64,000 bases of DNA from Arthrobacter sp. zg-Y20 (GCF_030142075.1 NZ_CP126241.1:2170001-2234000); one strand, 5' to 3'; shown: positions 54,401-63,360, counted from the first letter of the stretch. Translations and numbers: made by a program. The notes: generated by a model not told the origin, from the letters alone.

Positions 54401-54806
54401 CGCTTCCATCGGTTCGGGCATAACCCAGAACTTCCAGTACGGAACGATGTACTGGTCTCCCTCCACAGGGGCACAGTTTGTGGGAGGCGCGGTGAAGGTT
54501 ACCTACGGACAGCAGAACAGCGAAAAAGGTTCGCTCGGCTACCCGACAACCAATGAGCGGCCAACCGCAGGCGGCGTGATCCAGGACTTCCAGGGCGGGT
54601 CCATCCTGTGGTCCCCGGCAACCGGCGCTTATACCGCATTCGGCGCCATCCGGGCCATGTACCTCGGCGCCGGCGGACCGTCAGGTGACCTGGGCTTCCC
54701 GGTGGGCGGCGAGAAGACCACGGCCCCGAACACGGCCTCGCAGGAATTCCAGCGGGGCACCATCCATTGGTCCGCCACCGGGGGCAGCCGCATCGCCTGG
54801 AAATAG
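51495..54806 (+). CDS. Secreted metzincin-like protease with LGFP repeats
   Basis: 1103 residues. Signal peptide 1-25 (KLAMLAVLAATLTAGSLPAQA). Residues 82-117 are six exact PAPATA-type hexapeptides. A metalloprotease domain carries HELGHVLGLLHA near residue 321, with three histidines for zinc. From about 535 to the end there are ten LGFP/LGYP repeats plus a degenerate first one, about 52 residues each. LGFP repeats occur in cell wall proteins of actinobacteria, so it may sit on or act at the envelope. TTG start with AAGGA 6 bases before. Single gene. Confidence 0.85.
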   Translation: MKSAKLAMLAVLAATLTAGSLPAQAPFEVPQPAPTDVAGSGEAPAVDPVQSPTPGEVIEQMTAPAANPATAPVTAPATDPAAPAPATAPAPATAPAPATAPAPATAPAPATAPAPATAPAAEPAADGGYDPVVGGGFPVPGPNTPMVTDPDGTVRSAVETDITAVHGQEAGTFSSRSGGAATAGGAAARNGTIQVTLVYATLTDNRNGVDQDAAWHSVLAADTYWRNASNQRLGINIANAYSINSNANSGMDYSVMMDQLKRDIGWRDTAYTALVVYVPAADLRSGGYGGILGGGWTTNNGTGGTVVMPRPSNFSKNVVTHELGHVLGLLHANSLKCDNGRSDIWVANGSWADPQCTSREYGDTSDLMGYAQYSLPMINSYFWDSGAFGRGDEIYNAGTPAQSATYILRPWAGSSANRAVKFRDTSGETYYLELRLPVGNDSSTAVGGNRGVKIVKADLANNWAVNSLVIAPNTRDFAGYTNANSTWQAGQTFVAHTGTTVKINWIDNESASVTVSGGATARALAPIQEMRAAHPELGSATSEVTGGLRNGGAYQNFQNGVILWSDATGARISFGGIRSFYGTTGYQDGFLGYPTSNEYGVAGGAAQDFQGGRIFWSANTGASYVLGAIGSAYINKGGPAGPLGFPVGNEWSLGSRGGVVQAFQKGAIYWTPSTGAHIIGGAVQTYYGTQGYEAGFLGYPTSDEISGGGGVIQTFEGGAIAWSPETGGKHLYKGMAASYMNHGGPGGALGFPIGVEKGLATRAGATQEFQKGAIYWSPRTGGAPVLNGPVRDAYKAKGAEASFLGYPTASTVNIGGGSSQSFEGGRVTMTAASGVRTVYAGMDSGYARLGGPGGSLGYPVGDETAAAKGGVFQAFEKGNLYWSAATGSYAVMKGAPLDAYGKAGAENGLGYPTGNPASVAGGTIQSFERGRMAWSPSSGARLLFGAVDGAFAAANGPAGPYGFPTGEETASIGSGITQNFQYGTMYWSPSTGAQFVGGAVKVTYGQQNSEKGSLGYPTTNERPTAGGVIQDFQGGSILWSPATGAYTAFGAIRAMYLGAGGPSGDLGFPVGGEKTTAPNTASQEFQRGTIHWSATGGSRIAWK
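51738..51845 (+). repeat. 18-bp coding tandem repeat, six copies
   Basis: Six perfect copies of GCGCCCGCTCCGGCGACG, coding the proline/alanine/threonine-rich linker between signal peptide and protease domain. Identical at the DNA level, so recently expanded or homogenised; copy number can change in frame. Confidence 0.95.
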
Positions 54807-54830
54807 CCGAGCGGCAAAAAAACAACACTG

Positions 54831-54862
54831 AACGGCGGATTGCTGCATAGCAATCCGCCGTT
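54831..54862. terminator. Perfect 13-bp hairpin between the LGFP gene and pepN
   Basis: AACGGCGGATTGC - TGCATA - GCAATCCGCCGTT, 25 bases after the protease stop. No U-tract follows on the plus strand (CTGCGC), while an A-run lies just before it. It may end the protease message with a factor or stabilise its 3' end. Confidence 0.55.
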
Positions 54863-54979
54863 CTGCGCTTGGCAGGTTGCTTAGTAATGAGATGATATTC
54901 AGTAGATCAACAGTGTCCGGCAATTCCCGTGCCATCCATATAAATTGCCGGCCTCCTTTTCCGTTCGAAAGGCCTTACC

Positions 54980-57541
54980 TTGCCAGGTATGAATCTCACG
55001 CGCTCCGAAGCCCGTGAACGTGCAGAACTCATCAGCGTAGAGTCCTATGACGTCAATCTTGACCTGACCCGCGGGGACGAGGTGTTCGGCAGTACCACCG
55101 TTGTCCGGTTTACAGCCCGCCCGGGCGCCTCCACCTTCATTGATGCCGTCACGGACACGGTCCGCCGGGTCACCCTCAACGGGGTGGCGCTGGACCCGGC
55201 AGAGGTATCCGACGGCGTACGTATCTCGCTGCCGAACCTGGCCGAGTCCAACGAGCTGATTGTGGACGCCGACGCGCGCTACATGAACACGGGCGAAGGG
55301 CTCCACCGCTTCGTGGACCCGGTGGACAATGAGGTTTACCTATACTCCCAGTTCGAGGTGCCCGATTCGCGGCGGATGTTCGCCGTGTTCGAGCAGCCGG
55401 ACCTGAAGGCTGCGTTCCGCTTCACCGTGACGGCGCCGTCGCACTGGGACGTTATCTCCAACTCCCCCACCCCGGAGCCCGTCCCGGCCGGCGACCTTAC
55501 AGATTCCAAGCCGAGCTCCACGTGGTCCTTTGCCCCCACGCCGCGGATTTCCTCCTACATCACCGCCCTGATCGCCGGACCCTACCAGTCCGTGCGCAGC
55601 GAGCTCACAAGCTCGGACGGCCGCACTATTCCGCTGGGCGTTTTCGCACGCCGCTCCCTGATGCAGTACATGGATGCCGAGAACATTTTCGAACTGACCC
55701 GGCAGGGCTTTGCATTCTACGAAGAGCAGTTCGGCGCCCCGTACCCCTTCGAAAAGTACGACCAGCTCTTTGTGCCGGAGTTCAATGCCGGCGCCATGGA
55801 AAATGCCGGCGCGGTCACCTTCCTGGAGAGCTATGTCTTCCGCTCCCGGGTGACCGAAGCCACCGTTGAACGCCGTGCCGTCACCGTCCTGCACGAACTG
55901 GCGCACATGTGGTTCGGCGACCTGGTCACCATGCGCTGGTGGAACGACCTGTGGCTCAACGAGTCCTTCGCCGAGTTCATGTCCACCCTCGCCGCCGCCG
56001 AGGCCACCGAATTCAAGCAGGCCTGGACCACCTTCGCCTCGCTGGAAAAGGCGTGGGCGTACCGTCAGGACCAGCTGCCCACCACTCACCCCATCGTCGC
56101 CGAGATCCGCGACCTGGAAGACGTGCAGGTCAACTTCGACGGCATCACCTACGCCAAGGGTGCCTCGGTGCTGAAGCAGCTGGTGGCCTGGGTGGGCCAG
56201 GACAAGTTCATGGCCGGTGTGCGCGAATACTTCGGCAAGCATGCCTGGCAGAACACCGAACTATCCGATCTGCTGTCCGAACTGGAAGCGGCCAGCGGCC
56301 GGGACTTGAAGGACTGGTCCGCCAAGTGGCTGGAGACTGCCGGGGTCAACACCCTGCGCCCGGAGTTCGAAACCGATGCGGACGGCACCATCACCTCCTT
56401 CGCCGTACTGCAGAGCGCCATCGAGGAATACCCGGTCCTGCGGCCGCACCGCCTCGCCATCGGCTTCTACAATCCGGACGAGGACGGCTTGCTGCAGCGC
56501 ACCCACCGTGTGGAACTGGACGTCGACGGCGAACGCACCGAGGTGCCCGAGCTGGCCGGACAGTCCCGCCCGGCCCTGCTGCTGCTCAATGACGACGACC
56601 TCGCCTACGCCAAGATCCGGCTCGACGACGTCTCCCAGCGCACCGCCACGCGGAGCCTGCGCGACATCGCCGATTCCCTGCCCCGCACCCTTGTGTGGGC
56701 CGCGGCGTGGGACGCGGCACGCGACGCCGAGATCCCGGCCCGGAACTATGTGGAACTGGTACTGCAGAACATCGCGTCCGAGTCCGATTCCACCGTGGTC
56801 CAGGTCCTCCTGCGGCAGCTGGCCACCACGCTGGCCTTCTACGTGAACCCCGAGGACCGCGACCCCATGACCGTGGCCGCCGCGGAAAGCCTGTGGGAAC
56901 TGGCCTCCGCTGCGGAACCCGGCTCGGATTCGCAGCTGCAGTTCGTCAAGGCCTTCGCCGCCCATGCCTCCTCGGATGAGCACCTGGATGCCCTGGCGGG
57001 CCTGCTTGACGGCGGCCGGACCCTGGAGGGGCTGTCCATCGATGCAGACCTGCGCTGGGAGCTGCTGACCGGCCTGGTCGCCGGCGGCCGGATGGGCGAG
57101 GCGGAGATCGCTGCCGAGCTTGAGCGCGATGCCACGGCAACCGGCGCCCTGGCTGCGGCCATGGCCCGCGCCGCGATCCCCACCGCCGAAGCCAAGGCCG
57201 CGGCTTGGGAAGCCATCGTGGAGCGTTCGGACATGCCCAACGCAGCCCAGCGCTCGGCCATCGCCGGCTTCATGCGGGTGCACAACACGGACCTGCTGGA
57301 ACCGTACGCGCAGAAGTACTTCGACTCGATCCGTGATGTCTGGGCAGGCCGCACCCATGAGATAGGCCAGCAGATCGCCGTTGGCCTGTATCCAGCGCGG
57401 CTGGCCCGGCAGGACACCGTGGACCGGACGGATGCGTTCCTGGCCGAGCTGGGCGACGATGCGCCGTCCCTCCGCCGGCTTGTGCTGGAGAACCGCGACG
57501 GCGTGGTGCGCGCCCTGAAGGCCCAGGCGGCGGACCACTAG
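54980..57541 (+). CDS. pepN: Aminopeptidase N (M1 family)
   Basis: 853-residue zinc aminopeptidase. GAMENAGAVTF near residue 271 and HELAHMWFGDLVTMRWW with the NESFAEF glutamate near 305-330 are the exopeptidase and zinc motifs. The ERAP-like C-terminal helical domain completes it. The TTG at 54980 has GAAAGG 8 bases upstream; ATG 54989 is an alternative three codons in. It trims N-terminal residues in the cytosol. Corresponds in place to Rv2467. Confidence 0.95.
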   Translation: MPGMNLTRSEARERAELISVESYDVNLDLTRGDEVFGSTTVVRFTARPGASTFIDAVTDTVRRVTLNGVALDPAEVSDGVRISLPNLAESNELIVDADARYMNTGEGLHRFVDPVDNEVYLYSQFEVPDSRRMFAVFEQPDLKAAFRFTVTAPSHWDVISNSPTPEPVPAGDLTDSKPSSTWSFAPTPRISSYITALIAGPYQSVRSELTSSDGRTIPLGVFARRSLMQYMDAENIFELTRQGFAFYEEQFGAPYPFEKYDQLFVPEFNAGAMENAGAVTFLESYVFRSRVTEATVERRAVTVLHELAHMWFGDLVTMRWWNDLWLNESFAEFMSTLAAAEATEFKQAWTTFASLEKAWAYRQDQLPTTHPIVAEIRDLEDVQVNFDGITYAKGASVLKQLVAWVGQDKFMAGVREYFGKHAWQNTELSDLLSELEAASGRDLKDWSAKWLETAGVNTLRPEFETDADGTITSFAVLQSAIEEYPVLRPHRLAIGFYNPDEDGLLQRTHRVELDVDGERTEVPELAGQSRPALLLLNDDDLAYAKIRLDDVSQRTATRSLRDIADSLPRTLVWAAAWDAARDAEIPARNYVELVLQNIASESDSTVVQVLLRQLATTLAFYVNPEDRDPMTVAAAESLWELASAAEPGSDSQLQFVKAFAAHASSDEHLDALAGLLDGGRTLEGLSIDADLRWELLTGLVAGGRMGEAEIAAELERDATATGALAAAMARAAIPTAEAKAAAWEAIVERSDMPNAAQRSAIAGFMRVHNTDLLEPYAQKYFDSIRDVWAGRTHEIGQQIAVGLYPARLARQDTVDRTDAFLAELGDDAPSLRRLVLENRDGVVRALKAQAADH

Positions 57542-57607
57542 CCGTTTCTGCCGCGGTTTCCCGCGGTTCCCCCTCCTGCGGGCAGCGCGCACGGTACCTT
57601 GGAGAGC

Positions 57608-58096
57608 GTGAATCTCTCTGAGCACCGTTACACGCTGGACCTGGAATGGACGGGGAACCGCGGCGGCGGTACCGCCGGATACCGCAGCTACGGCCGCGAC
57701 CACATCATCCGGGCCGCCGGACTCCCGGACCTGCCGGGCACCGCCGATCCCACGTTCCACGGCGACAAGGACCGGTGGAACCCCGAGCAGCTCCTGCTTG
57801 CTGCGCTGGCCCAGTGCCACATGCTCTCCTACCTGCATGTCGCGGTCCGGAACGGACTGCGCGTTACCGCCTATGCCGACTCCCCCGAGGGAACCCTCCG
57901 GTTGAACCGGGACGGCAGCGGGGAATTCACTTCGGTCATCCTGCGCCCGCGGGTCACCCTGGCGCCGCCCGCCGGAGCCGACGCCGTCGAACTGGCCACC
58001 GGCCCCATGCATGCCGAAGCGAACCGCCTGTGCTTCATCGCCCGAAGCGTGAACTTCCCGGTGGACCACCAGCCCGTGACGCTGCCGGGAAGCTAA
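57608..58096 (+). CDS. OsmC family protein
   Basis: 162 residues. The two peroxidatic cysteines of the OsmC/Ohr fold are present, in ALAQCHML near residue 77 and NRLCFIARSVNF near 143; YGRDHIIRA and WNPEQLLLAALAQ are typical of the OsmC-like group. Such proteins reduce organic hydroperoxides. The GTG at 57608 matches the usual family start, although the GGAG before it is only 3 bases away. Confidence 0.88.
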   Translation: MNLSEHRYTLDLEWTGNRGGGTAGYRSYGRDHIIRAAGLPDLPGTADPTFHGDKDRWNPEQLLLAALAQCHMLSYLHVAVRNGLRVTAYADSPEGTLRLNRDGSGEFTSVILRPRVTLAPPAGADAVELATGPMHAEANRLCFIARSVNFPVDHQPVTLPGS

Positions 58097-58180
58097 GTGC
58101 GGCCTTCCGGCCCCGCGCCCGGGTAGCCTTAACCGGAAGAAGTTCCCTGTTCCGCTAAAGCGAAGGATGTTCAACAGCCC

Positions 58181-58861
58181 GTGGTTTCAGCTTCCGAAAT
58201 AGACCTTTCCTCCGTGACCGTCGGCGACTTCGACTGGTCCGGCCTGATTGAAGCCGCGGTAATAGTCGTGGCCGCCTCCGTGGTCTGGTTCTTTGCCCGT
58301 TTCGTCATCAACCGCCTGGTCTCCCGCGCCCAGAAAGGCTATTCGCTCTTCCATTCCTCCAGGCTCAAATGGGCGCAGCCGGTCATGCGCAATCTGGATA
58401 AGAAGCGCCGCGCCCAGCGCGCGGACACCATCGGGGCCCTGCTGCGCAGCGCCGTGAATGTCTCCATCTGGACCGTGGCGATCATCATGGTGCTGGATGC
58501 CGTGGGCATCAACATCGCACCGCTGCTGGCCAGCGTCGGTATCGTGGGTATCGCCCTGGGCTTCGGTGCCCGCGAGCTGATCCGCGACGCGCTGGCCGGG
58601 TTCTTCATCACCATCGAGGACCAGTATGGGATCGGCGACGTCATTGAGGTGGGTGACACGGTGGGAACGGTGCATTCCGTTGGTATCCGCATTACCCGGA
58701 TCACCGATGAGCGCGGAGTGATCTGGTACATCCGCAACGGCGAAATCGCGAAGATCGGCAACCGCTCCCAGGGCAGCTACACCGGCGACGTGGAGGCAAC
58801 ACCGGAGCCCGAACCCGGCACCGCCGGAGCAATCAACGACGGAATGGCTAAAAGTGAGTGA
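58181..58861 (+). CDS. Small-conductance mechanosensitive channel (MscS) family protein
   Basis: 226 residues. One hydrophobic segment near 25-45 and two more ([20 protein letters not shown] and the pore helix [24 protein letters not shown]). The pore helix and [24 protein letters not shown] are MscS hallmarks. The C-terminal domain is cut short and replaced by an acidic tail, so it may form a minimal channel. GTG start. Its last 8 bases overlap the globin gene. Confidence 0.88.
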   Translation: MVSASEIDLSSVTVGDFDWSGLIEAAVIVVAASVVWFFARFVINRLVSRAQKGYSLFHSSRLKWAQPVMRNLDKKRRAQRADTIGALLRSAVNVSIWTVAIIMVLDAVGINIAPLLASVGIVGIALGFGARELIRDALAGFFITIEDQYGIGDVIEVGDTVGTVHSVGIRITRITDERGVIWYIRNGEIAKIGNRSQGSYTGDVEATPEPEPGTAGAINDGMAKSE

Positions 58862-59306
58862 TCCAACCCCGGACCCGGCGCCGGGCTTTTCCCTGCCGCT
58901 GCAGCCAACCGGCCAGCAGCCATTCACCACACCGCAGTACAACTTCTACGAGGCCGTGGGCGGCCACGAGACGTTCGTGAAACTGGTGGACGTTTTTTAC
59001 GAAGGTGTTGCCGAAGATCCGCTAATGCGGCCCATGTACCCCGAAGAGGACCTCGGGCCGGCCAAGGAACGGCTTTTGCTGTTCCTGGAGCAGTACTGGG
59101 GCGGGCCGAAGACCTACGGGGAGCAGCGTGGACACCCCCGCCTGCGGATGCGGCACATGCCCTTCCTGGTCACCCCCGCAGCCCGGGACGCGTGGCTGCG
59201 GCACATGCGCGCCGCCGTCGACGCCTTGGACCTTGCCCCGCTGCATGAAGAAACCCTGTGGGATTACCTGGAGCGGGCAGCCCACTCGATGGTCAACTCC
59301 GCCTAG
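58854..59306 (+). CDS. glbO: Truncated haemoglobin group II (GlbO type)
   Basis: 150 residues with a 25-residue variable N-terminus. [27 protein letters not shown] is the group II start; the proximal histidine lies in RLRMRHMPF and the G8 tryptophan in DAWLRHM. Such globins bind oxygen and may supply it or handle NO. GTG start inside the mscS end, so translation is coupled. In mycobacteria glbO (Rv2470) sits in the same neighbourhood. Confidence 0.92.
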   Translation: MSDPTPDPAPGFSLPLQPTGQQPFTTPQYNFYEAVGGHETFVKLVDVFYEGVAEDPLMRPMYPEEDLGPAKERLLLFLEQYWGGPKTYGEQRGHPRLRMRHMPFLVTPAARDAWLRHMRAAVDALDLAPLHEETLWDYLERAAHSMVNSA

Positions 59307-59325
59307 CCCGGTAGGACGCCTAGCC

Positions 59326-59994
59326 CTACAGGACGGCCGGCATCCGGGTCAGCACGTGCCCCCGGGGCGTGCTGAGCCGCAGCCAGCGGCCGTTGCGGAA
59401 AAGCGCGGCGTCGCCGTCCTGCCCCTCCGGGCCGGCAGGCAGGAAGCCGAGCGAGAGCGCGGCGAACGCCGCCCCCGCCGGAACCGGGACCTGTGTTCCG
59501 CCCATGGGCTGGGACCAGACCCGGGTGCGTGCGCTGTGCACGACGGCGGCGCCCGGACTTGCCGGCAGCAGCGCCGCCACTTCCCGGATACCGCGGTGGG
59601 CGGTCTGCTCCAGCAGCTGGAGCGGAACTGCTCCTGCCGGCTGCCAGCCTGAGCGCGGCGCCGTAATGCCTGCCCACGTCTCCCTTACCGTCACCGGCGG
59701 TATCTGCAGCTCCGTCGCAGTGCCGGCCAGGCGGGCCAGCCTGTCCCCGACCGCGGCCAGCTGCACCGTAACGTCAAGCTCGGCGGGAGCGGCCAGCGGC
59801 ATGGTCCGCAGCCCCAGGACCGTGGGGGTATCCTCCCCCAGGATGCGCGGCCGCAGGACGCAGACGTAGGCGGCCAGCACCCCGCCTACCGCCTGCAGCC
59901 GGATCGCGCCGTCGTCGGCAGCCCGGGCACGCACCACAAAGTTCCGGAAGTCGGCGCTGACCTGGGGATCGGCCAACTGCAGTTCGCTGTCCAC
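59326..59994 (-). CDS. Actinobacterial hypothetical protein
   Basis: 222 residues without signal peptide or membrane segment. Mixed alpha/beta character with many alanine and valine residues: VRARAADDGAIRLQAVGGVLAAYVCVL near the start and ALFRNGRWLRLSTPRG at the end. I do not recognise a family. The GTG start is just after the thioesterase stop (1 base gap), so it is probably co-transcribed with it. Convergent with glbO. Confidence 0.7.
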   Translation of the reverse strand: MDSELQLADPQVSADFRNFVVRARAADDGAIRLQAVGGVLAAYVCVLRPRILGEDTPTVLGLRTMPLAAPAELDVTVQLAAVGDRLARLAGTATELQIPPVTVRETWAGITAPRSGWQPAGAVPLQLLEQTAHRGIREVAALLPASPGAAVVHSARTRVWSQPMGGTQVPVPAGAAFAALSLGFLPAGPEGQDGDAALFRNGRWLRLSTPRGHVLTRMPAVL

Positions 59995-59995
59995 G

Positions 59996-60475
59996 TCAGT
60001 TGACCTTTCCGGCGGCAGCTGCCGCGGCTGCCCGGAACGGCACCGGTTCACCCAGCCAGTGCTGCAGCACCAGCCGCTGGCCGTCCGTCAGCGGGGTGGG
60101 CCGGCCGGAAGCCGCGTCCACCTGCACCATGGCCGCTTCCGCGTAGGCATAAACCGTGCCGCGGTCCTCGTCTGCCACGCAGAAACCGTAGGACAGGCTC
60201 GAGGAGCCAACGCGGGTGACCCAGATGTCCACCCAGACCGGCTCGGTCCTGTGCAGGAGCGGGGCCCGGTACTCGATCTCCTGCCGGGCCACCAGGGCGG
60301 CTGTCCGGTCACCGGTCAGATCCCTGAAGGATCCCGGACCGCCGGCGTGCGCAGCCAGCGGCAGCATCCCCAGCCGGACCCGTGCTTCCTCCAGGAACTG
60401 GACGAACCGGACGTTGTTGATGTGGCCGTTGGGATCCTGGTCGCCGAAACGCAGGTGGACGGGGAAACGATGCAT
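59996..60475 (-). CDS. Acyl-CoA thioesterase, 4-hydroxybenzoyl-CoA thioesterase fold
   Basis: 159 residues, single hot-dog domain: RFGDQDPNGHINNVRFVQFLEEAR is the 4HBT motif with the catalytic aspartate, and VARQEIEYRAPL and GSSSLSYGFCVADED follow. Substrate is unknown. ATG 60475 has GGAGG 9 bases upstream; ATG 60484 directly abuts that site. Similar in place to Rv2475c. Confidence 0.9.
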   Translation of the reverse strand: MHRFPVHLRFGDQDPNGHINNVRFVQFLEEARVRLGMLPLAAHAGGPGSFRDLTGDRTAALVARQEIEYRAPLLHRTEPVWVDIWVTRVGSSSLSYGFCVADEDRGTVYAYAEAAMVQVDAASGRPTPLTDGQRLVLQHWLGEPVPFRAAAAAAAGKVN

Positions 60476-60632
60476 GCCTTCCATCCTCCCAGACAGTGAG
60501 CTTTGCCCTAAAACGCCGCGGCAGCCGCCCCGCGGCGGGAAACCGGGTTACCGCCCGGTATTTTTAACGTAAGAGTATTCTGCGGCCCCGCCTGGGGCGG
60601 TGCCGCCCCTTTCTGCTAGGAGACAGTCCCGC

Positions 60633-61520
60633 ATGTCCATTGATGAACCCTTCGATCCCACCGCTTCCCTGTTGGAACTGCTGAACCTGAGCTCCGCCGG
60701 CGGTGCGAAGACGTACGAGGACATCTTCGTCGGAGGTTCCCAGAACGAACCGCGCAAGCGGGTGTTCGGAGGCCAGGTCCTGGGCCAGTCGCTCATCGCC
60801 GCGGCCCGGACCGTTCCCGAGGACCGCGTGATGCATTCCATGCACGGCTACTTCCTCCGGCCGGGAGACACCGAAGTTCCCATCACCTTCGGCGTGGAGC
60901 GGCTGCGCGACGGCAGGTCCTTCTCCGCCCGGCGCAGCCACGCCTACCAGAACGGCAAGCCGATCCTGTCCATGATCGCCTCCTTCCAGATTCCCGACTC
61001 GGGCATTGACCACCAGGAGGAAATGCCGGCGGGCATTCCGGAACCGGAGGACCTCCCCACCACCGCCGAACTGCTGAAGGGCTTCGACCACCCGGTGGCC
61101 GATGCATGGTCGCACCGCCGGCCCATGGACATCCGCCACGTCATGGACCCGGTGTATGTTCGGGCCGGCCGGGAGAAGACCCCGCACAACGCGGTGTGGA
61201 TGAAGACCTTCAAGCCGATGCCCGACGGCGAGAACCTGCACCGCGCGGCCCTGGCCTATGCCAGCGACTACACCCTTCTTGAACCGGTGCTGCGCGGCCA
61301 CGGCCTGTCCTGGACCACGCCCGGCATGAGCATCGCGAGCCTCGACCATGCCATGTGGTGGCACCGTCCGCTGCGCGTGGATGACTGGCTCCTGTACGTG
61401 CAGGAGTCCCCCAGCGCGTCCGCCGCCCGCGGCCTTTCCACCGGGCGGATCTTCAACCGCAGCGGCGAGCTCGTAGCCACCGTGGCGCAGGAAGGAATGG
61501 TGCGGGTGCCGCAGCTGTAA
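60633..61520 (+). CDS. tesB: Acyl-CoA thioesterase II (TesB)
   Basis: 295-residue double hot-dog enzyme that cleaves acyl-CoAs. RVFGGQVLGQSLIAAARTV, HSMHGYFLRPGD, and the later conserved SLDHAMWWHRPLRVDDWLLY (with catalytic aspartate) are TesB marks. AGGAG 10 bases before the ATG. Divergent from the 4HBT thioesterase, giving two unrelated-fold partners side by side. Ends at a bidirectional terminator. Confidence 0.94.
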   Translation: MSIDEPFDPTASLLELLNLSSAGGAKTYEDIFVGGSQNEPRKRVFGGQVLGQSLIAAARTVPEDRVMHSMHGYFLRPGDTEVPITFGVERLRDGRSFSARRSHAYQNGKPILSMIASFQIPDSGIDHQEEMPAGIPEPEDLPTTAELLKGFDHPVADAWSHRRPMDIRHVMDPVYVRAGREKTPHNAVWMKTFKPMPDGENLHRAALAYASDYTLLEPVLRGHGLSWTTPGMSIASLDHAMWWHRPLRVDDWLLYVQESPSASAARGLSTGRIFNRSGELVATVAQEGMVRVPQL

Positions 61521-61529
61521 CACCGCCGC

Positions 61530-61572
61530 AAAAAAGAGCTCCGCTTCCCGTCCGGGAAGCGGAGCTCTTTTA
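61530..61572. terminator. Bidirectional terminator between tesB and ettA
   Basis: GAGCTCCGCTTCCCG - 2 or 3 bases - GGGAAGCGGAGCTC with A6 before and T4 after, so U-tracts appear on both strands between two convergent genes. Confidence 0.93.
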
Positions 61573-61589
61573 TTGTCCTGCCGGCAGAC

Positions 61590-63272
61590 CTAGTCGCGGG
61601 TCAGGCGGCGGTGTGTCACCCGGTGCGGCTTGGCCGCGTCGGGGCCGAGGCGTTCAATCTTGTTCTGCTCGTAGGACTCGAAGTTGCCCTCAAACCAGTA
61701 CCAGTTCGCGGGATCCTCCTCGGTGCCCTCGAAGGCCAGGATGTGGGTGGCCACCCGGTCCAGGAACCAGCGGTCGTGCGAGACCACCACGGCGCAGCCG
61801 GGGAATTCCAGCAGCGCGTTCTCGAGGCTGGAGAGGGTTTCCACGTCCAGGTCGTTGGTGGGCTCATCGAGCAGGAGCAGATTTCCGCCCTGCTTCAGGG
61901 TCATGGCCAGGTTCAGCCGGTTACGCTCACCGCCGGAAAGCACCCCGGCCTTCTTCTGCTGGTCCGGACCCTTGAAACCGAAGGCGGACACATAGGCACG
62001 GGACGGCATCTCCACCTGCCCCACCTGGATCCAGTCGTACCCTTCGGAGACGACCTCCCAGAGGCTCTTCTCCGGGTCGATGCCGCCGCGGGACTGGTCC
62101 ACGTAGGAAATCTTTACCGAGTCACCGATCTTCAGCTCGCCGCCGTCGAGCTCTTCGAGCCCAACGATGGTCTTGAACAGGGTGGACTTACCCACGCCGT
62201 TCGGGCCGATAACGCCCACAATGCCGTTGCGGGGCAGGGAGAAGGACAACCCGTCGATCAGCTGCCGGTCGCCGAAGCCCTTCTGCAGGCCCTTGGCCTC
62301 CAGCACCAGTGAACCCAGGCGCGGGCCCGGCGGGATCTGGATTTCTTCGAAGTCCAGCTTCCGGGTGCGGTCCGCTTCGGCTGCCATCTCTTCGTAGCGT
62401 GCCAGGCGGGCCTTCGACTTGGTCTGGCGGCCCTTGGCATTGGACCGCACCCAGTCCAGTTCGTCCGTGAGGCGCTTGGCGAGCTTCTGGTCCTTTTTGC
62501 CCTGGACTTCCAGGCGCGCGCGCTTCTTTTCGAGGTACGTGGAGTAGTTGCCTTCGTACGGGTACAGGTGGCCGCGGTCGACTTCGGCGATCCACTCGGC
62601 CACGTGGTCCAGGAAGTACCGGTCGTGGGTCACGGCCAGTACGGCGCCGTGGTAGGAGGAGAGGTGCTGTTCGAGCCACAGCACGCTCTCGGCGTCCAAG
62701 TGGTTGGTGGGCTCATCGAGGAGCAGCAGGTCCGGCTTCTGCAGCAGCAGCTTGCACAGCGCCACGCGTCGGCGCTCACCTCCGGAGAGGAGGGTGACGT
62801 CGGCGTCCGGCGGCGGGCAGCGCAGCGCGTCCATGGCCTGTTCGAGCTGGGAATCGATGTCCCACGCATCGGCGGCGTCGATGGCTTCCTGCAGCTTGCC
62901 CATTTCCTCCAGCAGGGAGTCGAAGTCCGCGTCGGGCTGTGACATCTCTTCAGAGATCTCGTTGAAGCGCTGGATCTTGCCGTAGATCTCGCCTACGCCT
63001 TCCTGGACGTTGCCCAGGACGGTCTTTTCTTCGTTCAGCGGCGGCTCCTGCAGCAGGATGCCCACCGTGTAGCCGGCGCTGAGCCGGGCTTCACCGTTGG
63101 AGGGGGTGTCCAATCCGGCCATGATTTTCAGGATGGTGGACTTACCCGCACCGTTGGGACCCACCACGCCGATCTTGGCACCGGGGTAGAAGGACATGCT
63201 TACGTCGTCGAGGATTACTTTGTCGCCAACGGCCTTGCGGGCCTTGGTCATCGTGTAGATAAATTCCGCCAT
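61590..63272 (-). CDS. ettA: Energy-dependent translational throttle protein EttA (ABC-F)
   Basis: 560 residues with two ABC domains. Walker A GPNGAGKSTIL near 40 and GPNGVGKSTLF near 355; signatures LSGGERRRVAL and LSGGERNRLNLA; Walker B LLLLDEPTNHLD and LLLLDEPTNDLD. The arm region and RSNAKGRQTKSKARLARYEE linker are EttA-like. It binds the ribosomal E site and gates first peptide bond formation by energy state. Corresponds to Rv2477c. Confidence 0.96.
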   Translation of the reverse strand: MAEFIYTMTKARKAVGDKVILDDVSMSFYPGAKIGVVGPNGAGKSTILKIMAGLDTPSNGEARLSAGYTVGILLQEPPLNEEKTVLGNVQEGVGEIYGKIQRFNEISEEMSQPDADFDSLLEEMGKLQEAIDAADAWDIDSQLEQAMDALRCPPPDADVTLLSGGERRRVALCKLLLQKPDLLLLDEPTNHLDAESVLWLEQHLSSYHGAVLAVTHDRYFLDHVAEWIAEVDRGHLYPYEGNYSTYLEKKRARLEVQGKKDQKLAKRLTDELDWVRSNAKGRQTKSKARLARYEEMAAEADRTRKLDFEEIQIPPGPRLGSLVLEAKGLQKGFGDRQLIDGLSFSLPRNGIVGVIGPNGVGKSTLFKTIVGLEELDGGELKIGDSVKISYVDQSRGGIDPEKSLWEVVSEGYDWIQVGQVEMPSRAYVSAFGFKGPDQQKKAGVLSGGERNRLNLAMTLKQGGNLLLLDEPTNDLDVETLSSLENALLEFPGCAVVVSHDRWFLDRVATHILAFEGTEEDPANWYWFEGNFESYEQNKIERLGPDAAKPHRVTHRRLTRD

Positions 63273-63360
63273 ATCTACAAGGCTAATGTGTCAGCGCCGA
63301 TATATTCCATTTATCCGGATCCGGCACGACAACCGGGCCGCCCCGACGCATCCGTATCGG

